Source of the DNA: Tabrizicola sp.
Lineage (GTDB): Bacteria; Pseudomonadota; Alphaproteobacteria; Rhodobacterales; Rhodobacteraceae
Length of the DNA stretch: 64,000 nt
Reading direction: 5' to 3'
Assembly: GCF_016793705.1 (NCBI RefSeq)
Contig: NZ_JAEULO010000041.1
Coordinates: 175,109 to 239,108 of the forward strand
This document shows positions 21,733 through 31,034 of this stretch, piece by piece. The notes under the pieces are model-generated. The model was not told where the DNA came from. It saw only the letters and a program-made list of their open reading frames with translations, and made no database searches. The position numbers and the translations under genes are program-made. Numbering within the stretch: position 1 is the first letter of the stretch; the number at the start of each line of letters is the position of its first letter.

Positions 21733-22506
21733 ATGCTTCTCGCCATCGACTGCGGCAACACCAACACAGTCTTCTCGATCTGGGACGGCACGACCTTCAT
21801 CGCCACCTGGCGCATCGCCACCGATCACAAGCGCACGGCGGATGAGTATTTCGTCTGGCTCTCCAGCCTGATGGCCCTGACGAAGACGCAAGCCGAGATC
21901 ACCGAGGCGATCATCTCCTCGACCGTCCCGCGCGTGGTCTTCAACCTGCGTGTCCTCTGCGACCGCTATTTCAACTGCCGCCCTCTCGTCGTGGGCAAGG
22001 CCGACTGCAAGCTGCCCGTCGCCCCTCGCGTCGACCAGGGCACCACCGTCGGCCCCGACCGGCTGGTCAATACCGTGGCGGGCTTCGACCGGCACGGCGG
22101 CGATCTGATCGTGGTGGACTTCGGCACCGCCACCACCTTCGACGTGGTGGACACCGACGGCGCCTATATCGGCGGGGTGATCGCGCCAGGGGTGAACCTC
22201 TCGCTGGAGGCGCTCCACATGGCCGCCGCCGCCCTGCCTCACGTCGATGTGGCCAGGCCTGCGAAAGCCATCGGCACGAATACGGTGGCCTGCATGCAGT
22301 CTGGCGTGTATTGGGGCTACATCGGGCTGGTCGAAGTCATCGTGCGCGAAGTGCGGCGCGAACGGGACCGGACGATGAAAGTGATCGCGACTGGCGGCCT
22401 GGCCTCGCTTTTCGCGCAAGGAACAGCGCTGTTCGACAGCATAGAGGACGACCTGACCATGCATGGCCTCGTCCTGATCAACACCTACAACAAGGATACG
22501 CCATGA
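21733..22506 (+). CDS. coaX: Type III pantothenate kinase
   Basis: CoaX phosphorylates pantothenate in the first step of coenzyme A synthesis. The product (257 residues) has the actin-like ATPase motifs DCGNTNTVFSIWDG, GPDRLVNTVAGFD and DFGTATTFDVVD, and the GGVIAPG loop. ATG 21733 gives the family N-terminus MLLAIDCGNTN; a GTG at 21718 is in frame but adds a non-conserved leader overlapping nothing useful. The stop overlaps the RNase J start (ATGA), so the two are coupled. Confidence 0.94.
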   Translation: MLLAIDCGNTNTVFSIWDGTTFIATWRIATDHKRTADEYFVWLSSLMALTKTQAEITEAIISSTVPRVVFNLRVLCDRYFNCRPLVVGKADCKLPVAPRVDQGTTVGPDRLVNTVAGFDRHGGDLIVVDFGTATTFDVVDTDGAYIGGVIAPGVNLSLEALHMAAAALPHVDVARPAKAIGTNTVACMQSGVYWGYIGLVEVIVREVRRERDRTMKVIATGGLASLFAQGTALFDSIEDDLTMHGLVLINTYNKDTP

Positions 22507-24179
22507 GCGCGAACCGCCTGATCTACCTTCCCCTCGGCGGCGCCGGCGAGATCGGCATGAACTCCTATGTCTACGGCTATGGGCCGAAGGGCAAGGAGCG
22601 GCTGATCCTCGTCGATCTGGGGGTGGCTTTCCCGGACATGGACACCTCGCCGGGCGTCGACCTGATCCTGCCCGACATCGGCTGGCTGGCCGACAAGCTC
22701 GACCGGCTGGAGGCGATCTTCATCACCCATGCGCATGAAGACCACATCGGTGCGCTGGCGCCGCTCTGGACCCGGCTGGAGAAGAAGGTCTACTGCCGCC
22801 GCTTCACCGCCACCATCGGCCGGCTGAAGTTCGAGGAGGCGGGCCTGCCGGTCGATCAGATCGTCACCGTCGAGCCGCGTCCCGCCACCGTGGAGGTCGG
22901 CCCGTTCAAGGTGCAGTTCGTCCCCGTCTCGCATTCCATCCCCGAAAGCTCGGCCCTGGTGATCGACACCCCCGCAGGCCGCATCTTCCATTCGGCGGAT
23001 TTCAAGATCGACCATACGCCCGTGGTGGGCGAGGGCTGGGAGGATGCCAGGATCGCCGAGATCGTGGCGGAACGCCCGGTGAAGGCGATGACCTGCGATT
23101 CCACCAACGTCTTCTCCACCCACGAAGGCCGCTCCGAGGCGAGCCTCGCCGAGCCGCTGGCCGAACTGATCCGCAGCCGTACCGGCATGGTGGTGGCGAC
23201 GACCTTCGGCTCGAACGTCGCGCGGCTGAAGACGCTGGCCGAAGCGGGCCGGGCGGCGGGCCGCACCATCTGCGTCCTGGGCCGGTCGATGAAGCGGATG
23301 CTCTCGGCGTCGGAAGAGGCGGCGGTGCTGTCGGGCTTCCCGAAGACGGTGACGCCCGAGGAGGCGCTGGAAGTACCGCGCCGCAACCTGATGCTGCTGG
23401 TCACAGGGTCGCAGGGCGAGCGGCGGGCGGCTTCGGCGCAGCTTTCCCGCGGCAAGTATCTGGGGATCGAGATGAAGGAGGGCGATACCTTCCTCTTCTC
23501 CTCCAAGACCATCCCCGGCAACGAACGTGATGTGCTGCGGGTCTGGAACGCCTTCTCGGAAATGGGCGTGCAGGTGATCGACGACCAGGGCGGCAAGTAT
23601 CACGTCTCGGGCCACGCCAATCGCCCGGATCTGGAGCATGTCCACCGCCTCGTCCTGCCCGACATGCTGATCCCGATGCATGGCGAACACCGGCACCTGA
23701 CCGAGCATGTCCGCATCGCGACCGAGGCCGGGATCGCGGCGGCGGTGGCACCGAACGGGACGATGCTGGACCTGAGCGGCGATGTGCCCGAGGTGGCGGA
23801 ATACGTGGAAACCGGGCGGCTCTACCTCGACGGCACGGCACTGATCGGCGCGCTGGACGGGGTGGTGCGCGATCGCATCCGCATGGCGCTGAACGGGCTG
23901 GTGACGGTCACGGTGATCCTGGACGAGACCGACAGCCCGATGGGCGAGCCCTGGGTGGAACTGATGGGCCTGCCGCCGGTGGGGCGGGGGGAGCGCGCGC
24001 TGTCCGAGACGATGGAGTCCGACCTCGACGAGGTCATCGGTCGGCTCGGTCGCAAGGTGATGGCCGACGACGACAAGCTGGAGGAGGAAATCCGCAAGGT
24101 CGTCCGCCAGGTCGCGATGGAAGAGATCGGCAAGAAGCCCGAGGTGACGGTGGTGATCAGCCGACTGGTCGCCGAGTAG
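22503..24179 (+). CDS. rnj: Ribonuclease J
   Basis: RNase J is a metallo-beta-lactamase/beta-CASP nuclease with 5'-3' exo- and endonuclease activity in mRNA decay and rRNA maturation. The product (558 residues) has LGGAGEIGMN, the metal motif H76-A-H78-E-D80-H81, VSHSIPES, HSADFK, and the beta-CASP/RMMBL elements GSQGERRA, HVSGHAN and MHGEHRHL. The start overlaps coaX. It is usually the only RNase J of alphaproteobacteria, where it coexists with RNase E. Confidence 0.94.
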   Translation: MSANRLIYLPLGGAGEIGMNSYVYGYGPKGKERLILVDLGVAFPDMDTSPGVDLILPDIGWLADKLDRLEAIFITHAHEDHIGALAPLWTRLEKKVYCRRFTATIGRLKFEEAGLPVDQIVTVEPRPATVEVGPFKVQFVPVSHSIPESSALVIDTPAGRIFHSADFKIDHTPVVGEGWEDARIAEIVAERPVKAMTCDSTNVFSTHEGRSEASLAEPLAELIRSRTGMVVATTFGSNVARLKTLAEAGRAAGRTICVLGRSMKRMLSASEEAAVLSGFPKTVTPEEALEVPRRNLMLLVTGSQGERRAASAQLSRGKYLGIEMKEGDTFLFSSKTIPGNERDVLRVWNAFSEMGVQVIDDQGGKYHVSGHANRPDLEHVHRLVLPDMLIPMHGEHRHLTEHVRIATEAGIAAAVAPNGTMLDLSGDVPEVAEYVETGRLYLDGTALIGALDGVVRDRIRMALNGLVTVTVILDETDSPMGEPWVELMGLPPVGRGERALSETMESDLDEVIGRLGRKVMADDDKLEEEIRKVVRQVAMEEIGKKPEVTVVISRLVAE

Positions 24180-24259
24180 CCGCTCGTCGCTTGCCTTCGG
24201 TCGCTCCTCGCTAACGCAAGCGAAGACCGACCGACGGGAGGGATGAGCCGAAGATCAGA

Positions 24260-25891
24260 TCAGCCTTCTGTGCCGGTGGCGGGCACGGCCTCTTCCACCT
24301 CTTCCACTTTCGACGTCTTGATCGCGAAGCTGCGCAGGATGAAGTCGGGCACATGGTCGCCCATGCCGATCACCGAGGGCCCGAGATCACGGTCCCGGCG
24401 ATAGTCGCGGCGGTCATCCCGACGGTCTTCACGCGGCTCGCGGCGTTCGTCCCGGCGCTCCTCGCGTGGCTCACGACGCTCGCCCCGCTCCTCGCCCCGG
24501 CCTTCACGACGACGATCGCCCCGGTCCCCACGCGGCTCGCGGCGTTCTTCCCGGCGCTCCTCGCGGGGCGCCTCCTCTGCCACCTCGGTCTTCGGCGCAA
24601 CGACCAGCGGCTCCATCGCTGCCACCTCGTCATGCGCCTTCACCGGACGTTCGCGGTCGCGACCACGGCCACCGCGCTCGCGCCCCTTGCGGTCTTCGCG
24701 CGGGGCACGGTCGGGACGGCTGTCGGCGGTGGAGGGCTCATAGCCCTCGGGCTGCTCGCCGCGCGGAATTTCTGACTTGATCAGGCTTTCGATGGCCTTG
24801 AGGTATTTCTCATCCGAGGGCACCGCGATGGTGAAGGCCTTGCCCAGCCGCCCCGCACGGCCGGTGCGACCGATGCGGTGGACATAATCCTCGGGATGCG
24901 AGGGCACGTCGAAGTTGAACACATGGCTCACCGCCGGAATGTCCAGCCCGCGCGCCGCCACGTCCGAGGCGACCAGGAGGTGCAGCGTCCCGTCGCGGAA
25001 GGCGTCCAGCGTCTTCATCCGTTCGGACTGCGCCAGGTCGCCGTGGATCGGCGCCGCATTGAAGCCGTGCGATTTCAGCGACTTCGCCACCACGTCCACG
25101 TCCATCTTCCGGTTGCAGAAGATGATCGCGTTGGTGCAGGCCTCGCCTTCAGACTTGATCAGCGCCCGCAGCATGGCCCGCTTGTCGCCGAAGCTGCGGT
25201 CCTTCCGCGCCGGCTTCACCTCGATCAACGCCTGCGTGATCGTGGTCGAGGTTGTCGCCTGCCGCGCCACCTCGATCTTGGCCGGGTCCTTCAGGAAGGT
25301 CTTGGTGATCCGCTCGATTTCCGGTGCCATGGTGGCGGAATAGAACATCGTCTGCCGCTTCGGGGGCGTCAGGGTGAAGATGCGCTCGATGTCCGGGATG
25401 AAGCCCATGTCGAGCATCCGGTCGGCCTCGTCCACCACCATGATCTGCACGCCGGTCAAGAGGAGCTTGCCGCGCTCGAAATGGTCGAGCAATCGGCCGG
25501 GGGTGGCGATCAGCACGTCGACGCCCCGGTCGATCAGCTTGTCCTGCTCGCCGAAGGCGACCCCGCCGATCAGCAAGGCCTTGGTCAGCTTGGTATGCTT
25601 GGCATAGATGTCGAAATTCTCGGCCACCTGCGCGGCCAGTTCCCGCGTCGGCGCGAGGACCAGCGAGCGCGGCATCCGGGCGCGGGCACGGCCCTGGCCC
25701 AGAAGCGTGATCATCGGCAGGGTGAAGCTGGCCGTCTTGCCGGTGCCGGTCTGGGCGATCCCGAGCACATCGCGGCCTTGCAGCGCCTCGGGGATGGCCT
25801 GGGCCTGGATCGGCGTGGGGGTTTCGTAGCCTGCTTCGGAAACAGCCTGAAGAACGCGCGGGTCCAGCGCGAGATCGGAGAATTTGGTCAT
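24260..25891 (-). CDS. DEAD-box RNA helicase, RhlE-like with RE/RD-rich tail
   Basis: An ATP-dependent RNA helicase (543 residues) with all motifs: Q-motif TPTPIQAQAIPE, AQTGTGKT, PTRELA, TPGRLLDHFE, VDEADRMLD, SAT, and HRIGRTGRAGR. The last ~170 residues are disordered and rich in Arg/Glu/Asp repeats (RREPREER and RRDDRRDYRRD), typical of RNA-binding helicase tails in rhodobacters. I chose ATG 25891 (MTKFSDLALDPRV); a frame extension to 25939 adds no conserved sequence. It is convergent with RNase J. A cold-shock or degradosome role is inference. Confidence 0.93.
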   Translation of the reverse strand: MTKFSDLALDPRVLQAVSEAGYETPTPIQAQAIPEALQGRDVLGIAQTGTGKTASFTLPMITLLGQGRARARMPRSLVLAPTRELAAQVAENFDIYAKHTKLTKALLIGGVAFGEQDKLIDRGVDVLIATPGRLLDHFERGKLLLTGVQIMVVDEADRMLDMGFIPDIERIFTLTPPKRQTMFYSATMAPEIERITKTFLKDPAKIEVARQATTSTTITQALIEVKPARKDRSFGDKRAMLRALIKSEGEACTNAIIFCNRKMDVDVVAKSLKSHGFNAAPIHGDLAQSERMKTLDAFRDGTLHLLVASDVAARGLDIPAVSHVFNFDVPSHPEDYVHRIGRTGRAGRLGKAFTIAVPSDEKYLKAIESLIKSEIPRGEQPEGYEPSTADSRPDRAPREDRKGRERGGRGRDRERPVKAHDEVAAMEPLVVAPKTEVAEEAPREERREERREPRGDRGDRRREGRGEERGERREPREERRDERREPREDRRDDRRDYRRDRDLGPSVIGMGDHVPDFILRSFAIKTSKVEEVEEAVPATGTEG

Positions 25892-26101
25892 AAGCGTCCT
25901 GTGAATGCGGTATCGGACCGCATGGATGATGGGACGCAAGTTTCCGGGCGCCCCGGCGTCTCGGCCCGTTTTGGCCGCCGGAGGCGCATAGCGGAATTCG
26001 TCCTGCGGGTCAAGTCGGGGGTCGGAGGCATGGACCAGCCGGCCGGTTTGCGATAGGCTGGCGGCATTTCAACTGCCCATTTCAATGACGGATTTTCCCT
26101 G

Positions 26102-26497
26102 ATGACCAGCGCCTTGCAAGCGGCAAGCCTTGCACTTGCCCTGTCCTTCCCCGCTTCGGCCAAGGATGAAAACTGCTTCCGGACCGGCTGCCCGACAGCC
26201 GTCAGCTTCCAGTCGATTTCCGCTCTGCGCAGCTATGGCCTGCTGATCGCCGCGCCCGACAGCGGCTGCCGTCATGTCCGCTTCCGGGTTCAGGGTGACG
26301 ATGCGGCCTTCCTCGGTCACACACCGCCCCTTGGTCCCGGCGAGCTGGCGGTCGTCCGCCTCGGTCGCGGCTTTCCAGTGGGCGAGAACTGGCTGACCAT
26401 CGCCTCGGTCGGCTGCGATGCGCCCCCGGCTGCGACACGGCGCGTGGTTCTGGCCAAGGCGGCACCGGACCATGGTTGGCGCGCGGCGGGAAACTAG
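26102..26497 (+). CDS. Secreted hypothetical protein
   Basis: This 131-residue protein has a plausible signal peptide (MTSALQAASLALALSFPASA, cleaved before KDEN) and four cysteines (NCFRTGC, GCRHVRF, VGCDAPP) in the mature part, consistent with two disulfides. No family recognised. The antisense frame at 26069-26473 lacks a signal or domain and is judged a shadow. The stop overlaps the end of the convergent gene at 26494 by four bases. Confidence 0.6.
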   Translation: MTSALQAASLALALSFPASAKDENCFRTGCPTAVSFQSISALRSYGLLIAAPDSGCRHVRFRVQGDDAAFLGHTPPLGPGELAVVRLGRGFPVGENWLTIASVGCDAPPAATRRVVLAKAAPDHGWRAAGN

Positions 26498-27348
26498 GCC
26501 GCGTTGCCGTTGTCGTCGGATTCGGTCGCACCCAAAGGTGATGCGGTCTGGATCGCCCGGTCCAGATGGGCCAGGTGCTTCCCGGCCCGCATGATCCCGA
26601 TCCGGCGGAACAGGGTGCCGGGGTCCTCGTTCAGCCTCTGCAACAGATGGCAGGCGAGCGGCCCGATGACAGGCACCGGTCGCGCCTCGCCCCAGATCTG
26701 GGCCAGCAGGTTGATGTCCAGCCCCCCCGAGGCGATGTTGAAATGCGGCATGTCGAGAGGCAGCCGCCGGTGCCGGATGCGGCGCGGCGGGAAGGGCGTC
26801 TCGGCGGGCAGGCCGGAGTGCAGCCGCTCGAACTCGTAAAGCTTCATCAGCGAAAACAGGATGTTGATCGACTGTCCGACCCGGCGTTGCGCCTCGGTCT
26901 CGCCGTGGTCGGCGAAGGTGATGGCCGAGGAGATCAGCCAGCGCCCGGGCAGCTCCGGCATCAGATCCCGGCCCGCCTCAGCCCAGATGCGGCGGAAGAG
27001 GGCAGGGGTATGGGCCGGGAATCGCTGTTTCCTGAGATGCGCGATGAGAATCGCGTTGACCGCCGCCAGTTCCGGCTTGCCCGCCAGTTCGACCCGCATC
27101 TGGTGCAGCTTCTTCGCATGCAGGGTCTGCGGGCCGTCCAGCGGCGGGATGTCATCGGGAATCCGCGTCGCCAGAAGGGGCGCAAGGTCAAGATCAGCCG
27201 TCGGAAACCAGTCACGCGCGGCCAGCTTCAGCCGCCGTCGCCGTTGCTTCCAGATCCCGACCAGGCTGTCGGGCGCTCCCGGATAGGTTTCGACCGGGCC
27301 GTCCTCTGCCGGGTCGTCCTGCGGATCGGGCGGTTCAGTGCTGGCCAT
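26494..27348 (-). CDS. Uncharacterised cytoplasmic protein
   Basis: A 284-residue protein without signal peptide or membrane helices. The N-terminus is acidic and Pro-rich (TEPPDPQDDPAEDGPVE); the body is helical with RRRRLKLAARDWFP, PELPGRWLISSAITFADHGE and RRIRHRRLPLDMPHFN. No catalytic motif recognised. GC content and codon use match the neighbours, so it is probably a long-resident lineage gene. Overlaps its convergent neighbour by four bases. Confidence 0.75.
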   Translation of the reverse strand: MASTEPPDPQDDPAEDGPVETYPGAPDSLVGIWKQRRRRLKLAARDWFPTADLDLAPLLATRIPDDIPPLDGPQTLHAKKLHQMRVELAGKPELAAVNAILIAHLRKQRFPAHTPALFRRIWAEAGRDLMPELPGRWLISSAITFADHGETEAQRRVGQSINILFSLMKLYEFERLHSGLPAETPFPPRRIRHRRLPLDMPHFNIASGGLDINLLAQIWGEARPVPVIGPLACHLLQRLNEDPGTLFRRIGIMRAGKHLAHLDRAIQTASPLGATESDDNGNAA

Positions 27349-27417
27349 GCTCGCGCGCCCCTGTCCCGCTCTGCCGCAGTGACGCTAGGCTGCGCGAGAA
27401 GAGGGGTCAAGCCGGGC

Positions 27418-29013
27418 TCAGGCCATCATCTCCTTGGTCGCCGTCAGCTTCACGCCCGGATAGTCGCGCTCCACGCGGTCGATGTCCCATTGCAGCCGGG
27501 TCAGGAACACGAGGTCTCCGTCGCTGTCATGCGCGATATGGCCCTTGTTGACGTTCACAAGCTTCTCGACCTCGGCCTTGTCGCCGGAAATCCAGCGGGC
27601 CGAGGTGAAGTTCGACCCCTCGAAGCGCACGGGCAGCGAGTATTCCTGCTCGATCCGCGAAGCGAGCACGTCGAATTGCAGCGCGCCCACCACGCCGACG
27701 ATATAGCCTGAGCCGATCATCGGCTTGAACACCTTGGCCGCACCCTCCTCGGCGAACTGGGTCAGGGCTTTTTCCAGGTGCTTGGCTTTCATCGGGTCGG
27801 TGGCGCGGATGGTCTGGAGAAGCTCGGGCGCAAAGCTCGGGATGCCGGTGAAGCGCAGGGTCTCACCCTCGGTCAGCGCGTCGCCGATGCGCAGCTGGCC
27901 GTGGTTCGGAATGCCGATGATGTCGCCCGCCCAGGCCTCTTCTGCAAGCTCGCGGTCGGCGGCAAGGAAGAGGACCGGGTTGGTGATCGCCATCGGCTTC
28001 TTCGACCGCACATGATGCAGCTTCATCCCGCGTTCGAAATGTCCGCTGGCGAGGCGGACGAACGCCACCCGGTCGCGGTGCTTGGGGTCCATATTGGCCT
28101 GGACCTTGAAGACGAAGCCGGTCACAGCGGGTTCCGAAGGGTCGATCTGGCGCTCGGCGGCCTTCTGTGGCTCGGGTTCCGGCCCGTATTCGCCGATGCC
28201 GTCCATCAATTCCTTCACCCCGAAGGAGTTGATCGCCGAGCCGAACCAGATCGGCGTCATGTGGCCTTCGAGGAAGGCCTTGCGGTCGAAGGCGGGGAGG
28301 AGTTCCCGCGCCATCTCCAATTCCTCGTGAAACTTCGCCAGCAGGTCCGCCGGGATGTGTTCGGCCAGCTTCGGGTCATCCACCCCGGAAATCTGGATTG
28401 ATTCCGCCACCTTGTTGCGGTCCGCGCGGTCCATGATCTCCAGCCGGTCGTGCAGCAGGTCATAGGCACCGATGAAATCCCGCCCCATGCCGATGGGCCA
28501 GCTTGCGGGCGTCACGTCGATCGCCAGGTTGTGCTGGATCTCGTCGATGATCTCGAACGTGTCGCGGCTTTCACGGTCCATCTTGTTGCAGAAGGTCAGG
28601 ATCGGCAGGTCGCGCAACCGGCAGACCTCGAACAGCTTGCGCGTCTGGCTTTCCACCCCCTTGGCCCCGTCGATCACCATGATGGCGGCATCGACGGCGG
28701 TCAGCGTGCGGTAGGTGTCTTCCGAGAAATCGCTGTGGCCGGGCGTGTCGACCAGGTTGAAGCGATAGTGGCGGAAGTCGAAGCTCATCGCCGAGGCCGA
28801 GACGGAAATCCCCCGCTCCTGCTCCAGCTTCATGAAATCCGACCGCGTGCGCCGGGCATCGCCCTTGGCGCGGACCTGGCCCGCCATCTGGATCGCGCCG
28901 CCGAACAGCAGGAACTTTTCGGTCAGCGTGGTTTTCCCGGCGTCGGGGTGCGAGATGATCGCAAAGGTCCGGCGGCGGGCGATTTCGGGCGGAAGGGGGG
29001 CGCGGTTCGACAT
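27418..29013 (-). CDS. prfC: Peptide chain release factor 3
   Basis: RF3 is a GTPase that removes RF1/RF2 from the ribosome after termination. The 531-residue product has G1 (SHPDAGKTTLTEK), the RF3-type insertion KARRTRSD-like (GDARRTRSDFMKLEQERGIS, G2), G3 DTPGHSDFSED and G4 FCNKMDRE, followed by RF3-specific C-terminal domains (ARWISGDKAEVEKLVN). Length is normal. The start ATG at 29013 gives MSNRAPLPPEIARRRTFA. A 100-base gap separates it from the divergent SDR gene. Confidence 0.96.
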   Translation of the reverse strand: MSNRAPLPPEIARRRTFAIISHPDAGKTTLTEKFLLFGGAIQMAGQVRAKGDARRTRSDFMKLEQERGISVSASAMSFDFRHYRFNLVDTPGHSDFSEDTYRTLTAVDAAIMVIDGAKGVESQTRKLFEVCRLRDLPILTFCNKMDRESRDTFEIIDEIQHNLAIDVTPASWPIGMGRDFIGAYDLLHDRLEIMDRADRNKVAESIQISGVDDPKLAEHIPADLLAKFHEELEMARELLPAFDRKAFLEGHMTPIWFGSAINSFGVKELMDGIGEYGPEPEPQKAAERQIDPSEPAVTGFVFKVQANMDPKHRDRVAFVRLASGHFERGMKLHHVRSKKPMAITNPVLFLAADRELAEEAWAGDIIGIPNHGQLRIGDALTEGETLRFTGIPSFAPELLQTIRATDPMKAKHLEKALTQFAEEGAAKVFKPMIGSGYIVGVVGALQFDVLASRIEQEYSLPVRFEGSNFTSARWISGDKAEVEKLVNVNKGHIAHDSDGDLVFLTRLQWDIDRVERDYPGVKLTATKEMMA

Positions 29014-29113
29014 GGGGCTCCCTTATCCTGCGGCGGGCCGCGCCGCAACAGATGCACATCTTGCCCTTATGGCCTCGGCTGCTAGGCTTCTGCCAAAGCA
29101 GGAGGGAATGCCA

Positions 29114-29890
29114 ATGGATCTGGGGATCGCGGGAAAGCGGGCGCTGGTCTGTGCCTCGTCGAAGGGCTTGGGCCGGGGCTGCGCCGAGGCCTTGGCGGAT
29201 GCGGGCGTCGATCTGGTGATGAACGCGCGGGGGACCGATGCGCTGGAGGCGGCGGCGCATGACATCCGGTTAAGGTATCAGGTGAATGTCACCACCGTGT
29301 CCGCTGATATCACGACGGAATCCGGTCGTGCGGCAGTGCTGGCGCAGGGGCCGTTCGACATCCTGGTGACGAACGCGGGCGGCCCGCCGCCGGGGATGTG
29401 GTCGGACTGGAGCCGCGAGGATTTCATCAAGGCGCTGGACGCCAACATGCTGACTCCGATCGCGCTGATGCAGGCCGTCCTGCCGGGAATGATCGCGCAG
29501 GGCTGGGGCCGGGTGGTGAACATCACCAGCGTTTCGGTGAAATCGCCGATCGCGGTCCTTGGCCTGTCGAATTCGGCACGCGCGGGTTTGACCGGCTTTG
29601 TCGCCGGGACCGCGCGGCAGGTGGCGGGAAAGGGCGTCACGATCAACAACCTGTTGCCCGGCATTCATGCCACTGACCGGGCGATTGCGCTGGATGGGGC
29701 GGTGGTGAAGGCGCGGGGGATCAGCATGGAAGAGGCGATTTCCGAACGCGCGGCGACCATCCCGGCGGGCCGCTATGGCACGCCCTCGGAATTTGGCGCC
29801 ACCTGCGCCTTCCTCTGCTCGCAGCACGCCGGGTTCATTGTCGGGCAGAACGTGCTTCTGGATGGCGGTGCGACGAATACGACCCTGTGA
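29114..29890 (+). CDS. SDR-family oxidoreductase with altered active site
   Basis: A 258-residue Rossmann-fold protein of the short-chain dehydrogenase/reductase family. The nucleotide motif ASSKGLGRG (residues 14-22) and TNAGG are present, and the catalytic-strand serine is at S139 (NITSV). Where YxxxK is expected there is S152-N-S-A-R156, so both the Tyr and Lys are replaced. This LSNxxR form occurs in a known SDR subgroup, but the reaction is unclear. GGAGG (29101-29105) is best spaced for ATG 29114; ATG 29108 is too close. Confidence 0.85.
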   Translation: MDLGIAGKRALVCASSKGLGRGCAEALADAGVDLVMNARGTDALEAAAHDIRLRYQVNVTTVSADITTESGRAAVLAQGPFDILVTNAGGPPPGMWSDWSREDFIKALDANMLTPIALMQAVLPGMIAQGWGRVVNITSVSVKSPIAVLGLSNSARAGLTGFVAGTARQVAGKGVTINNLLPGIHATDRAIALDGAVVKARGISMEEAISERAATIPAGRYGTPSEFGATCAFLCSQHAGFIVGQNVLLDGGATNTTL

Positions 29891-29951
29891 GACGCCTTGC
29901 CGGGCCGGGGCACGGCTGCTAGGGAAAACCTGAGCAATTCGCTTGAGTTTC

Positions 29952-31034
29952 ATGCCCGACACGCCTTCCCCACGCCTGGAAACCCGCAATCTTGTCCGTG
30001 CCTTCGGCGGGCGGCGGGTGGTGGATGACGTGTCGCTGTCGGTGGCGGCGGGGCAGGTGACCTGCCTTCTGGGCCCGTCGGGCTGCGGCAAGTCCACCAC
30101 ATTGCGGATGATCGCGGGGGTGGAGCGGGCCGACGCCGGAGAGGTACTGCTGGACGGCACGACTGTTGCCGCGCCGGGGGTGCATGCGCCGCCGGAACTG
30201 CGCTCGGTCGGGCTGATGTTCCAGGACTTTGCGCTGTTCCCGCATCTGACGGTCGCCGACAACGTGGCGTTCGGGCTGCGCACCGACCGGGCGGAAAAGG
30301 CACGCCGGGTGGGCGAACTGCTGGAGAAGGTCGACCTTTCCGGCTTCGGCAGCAAGCACCCGCATGAGCTTTCGGGCGGCGAGCAGCAGCGGGTGGCCCT
30401 TGCCCGGGCGCTGGCGCCGAGGCCCCGGGTGATGCTGATGGACGAGCCGTTCTCGGGCCTCGACAACCGGCTGCGCGACGGCATCCGCGACCGCACGCTG
30501 GAGCTGCTGAAGGAGGAAGGCACGGCTGTGCTGCTTGTCACCCATGAGCCCGACGAGGCGATGCGGATGGCAGACGAGATCGCGCTGATGCGGCAGGGGC
30601 GCATCGTGCAGAAGGGTGCCCCCTACAACGTCTACAACGCGCCAGTCGACAAGGCGGCGGCGGCTTTCTTCAGTGATATCAACGTGATCCGTGGCGTCTC
30701 GCGCGGGGCCCTGACCGAAACGCCCTTCGGTGAGTTCCTGACCCCCGGCCACCGGGACGGCGCTGCGGTCGAGATCGTCATCCGCCCTCAGCACCTGCGC
30801 ATCGACTTCGACCGGGGCGGGCGGGGCCCGAACCCGACACCGGAGGACGGAACCCCTGCCCGCGGCGCGGTCCTGCGCAGCCGCTATCTCGGCCGCGAGA
30901 GCCTCGTGGATTTCGCGATGGACTTCGAAGGGGCGAAGCTGACCGCCAGCGTCCCGGGCGTGTTCCTGCCGAAACCTGGCACCGTGCTCTGGCTCATGAT
31001 CCGGCGCGACCGCTGTTTCGTGTTCGGGGTCTAG
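29952..31034 (+). CDS. ABC transporter ATP-binding protein, Fbp/Pot-like, orphan
   Basis: A 360-residue ATPase with Walker A GPSGCGKST, Q-loop FQDFALFPHL, signature LSGGEQQRVALARAL and Walker B VMLMDEPFSGLD. The C-terminal ~120 residues form a TOBE-like regulatory part (AVEIVIRPQHLRID...). It resembles ferric-iron or polyamine importer ATPases (FbpC/PotA type), but no permease or binding-protein gene adjoins it. It may serve a transporter elsewhere. Its stop overlaps the convergent regulator's stop as CTAG (31031-31034). Confidence 0.88.
   Translation: MPDTPSPRLETRNLVRAFGGRRVVDDVSLSVAAGQVTCLLGPSGCGKSTTLRMIAGVERADAGEVLLDGTTVAAPGVHAPPELRSVGLMFQDFALFPHLTVADNVAFGLRTDRAEKARRVGELLEKVDLSGFGSKHPHELSGGEQQRVALARALAPRPRVMLMDEPFSGLDNRLRDGIRDRTLELLKEEGTAVLLVTHEPDEAMRMADEIALMRQGRIVQKGAPYNVYNAPVDKAAAAFFSDINVIRGVSRGALTETPFGEFLTPGHRDGAAVEIVIRPQHLRIDFDRGGRGPNPTPEDGTPARGAVLRSRYLGRESLVDFAMDFEGAKLTASVPGVFLPKPGTVLWLMIRRDRCFVFGV

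Noticed and set aside
24180-24259. Gap between RNase J and the helicase as a clear bidirectional terminator
   Set aside because: CGCTTGC/GCAAGCG can pair only across a 21-base loop and overlapping alternatives exist; too weak to annotate.
26069-26473. Minus-strand frame opposite the secreted hypothetical protein
   Set aside because: No signal, no domain, and it overlaps almost completely a plus-strand frame that has a signal peptide and paired cysteines.
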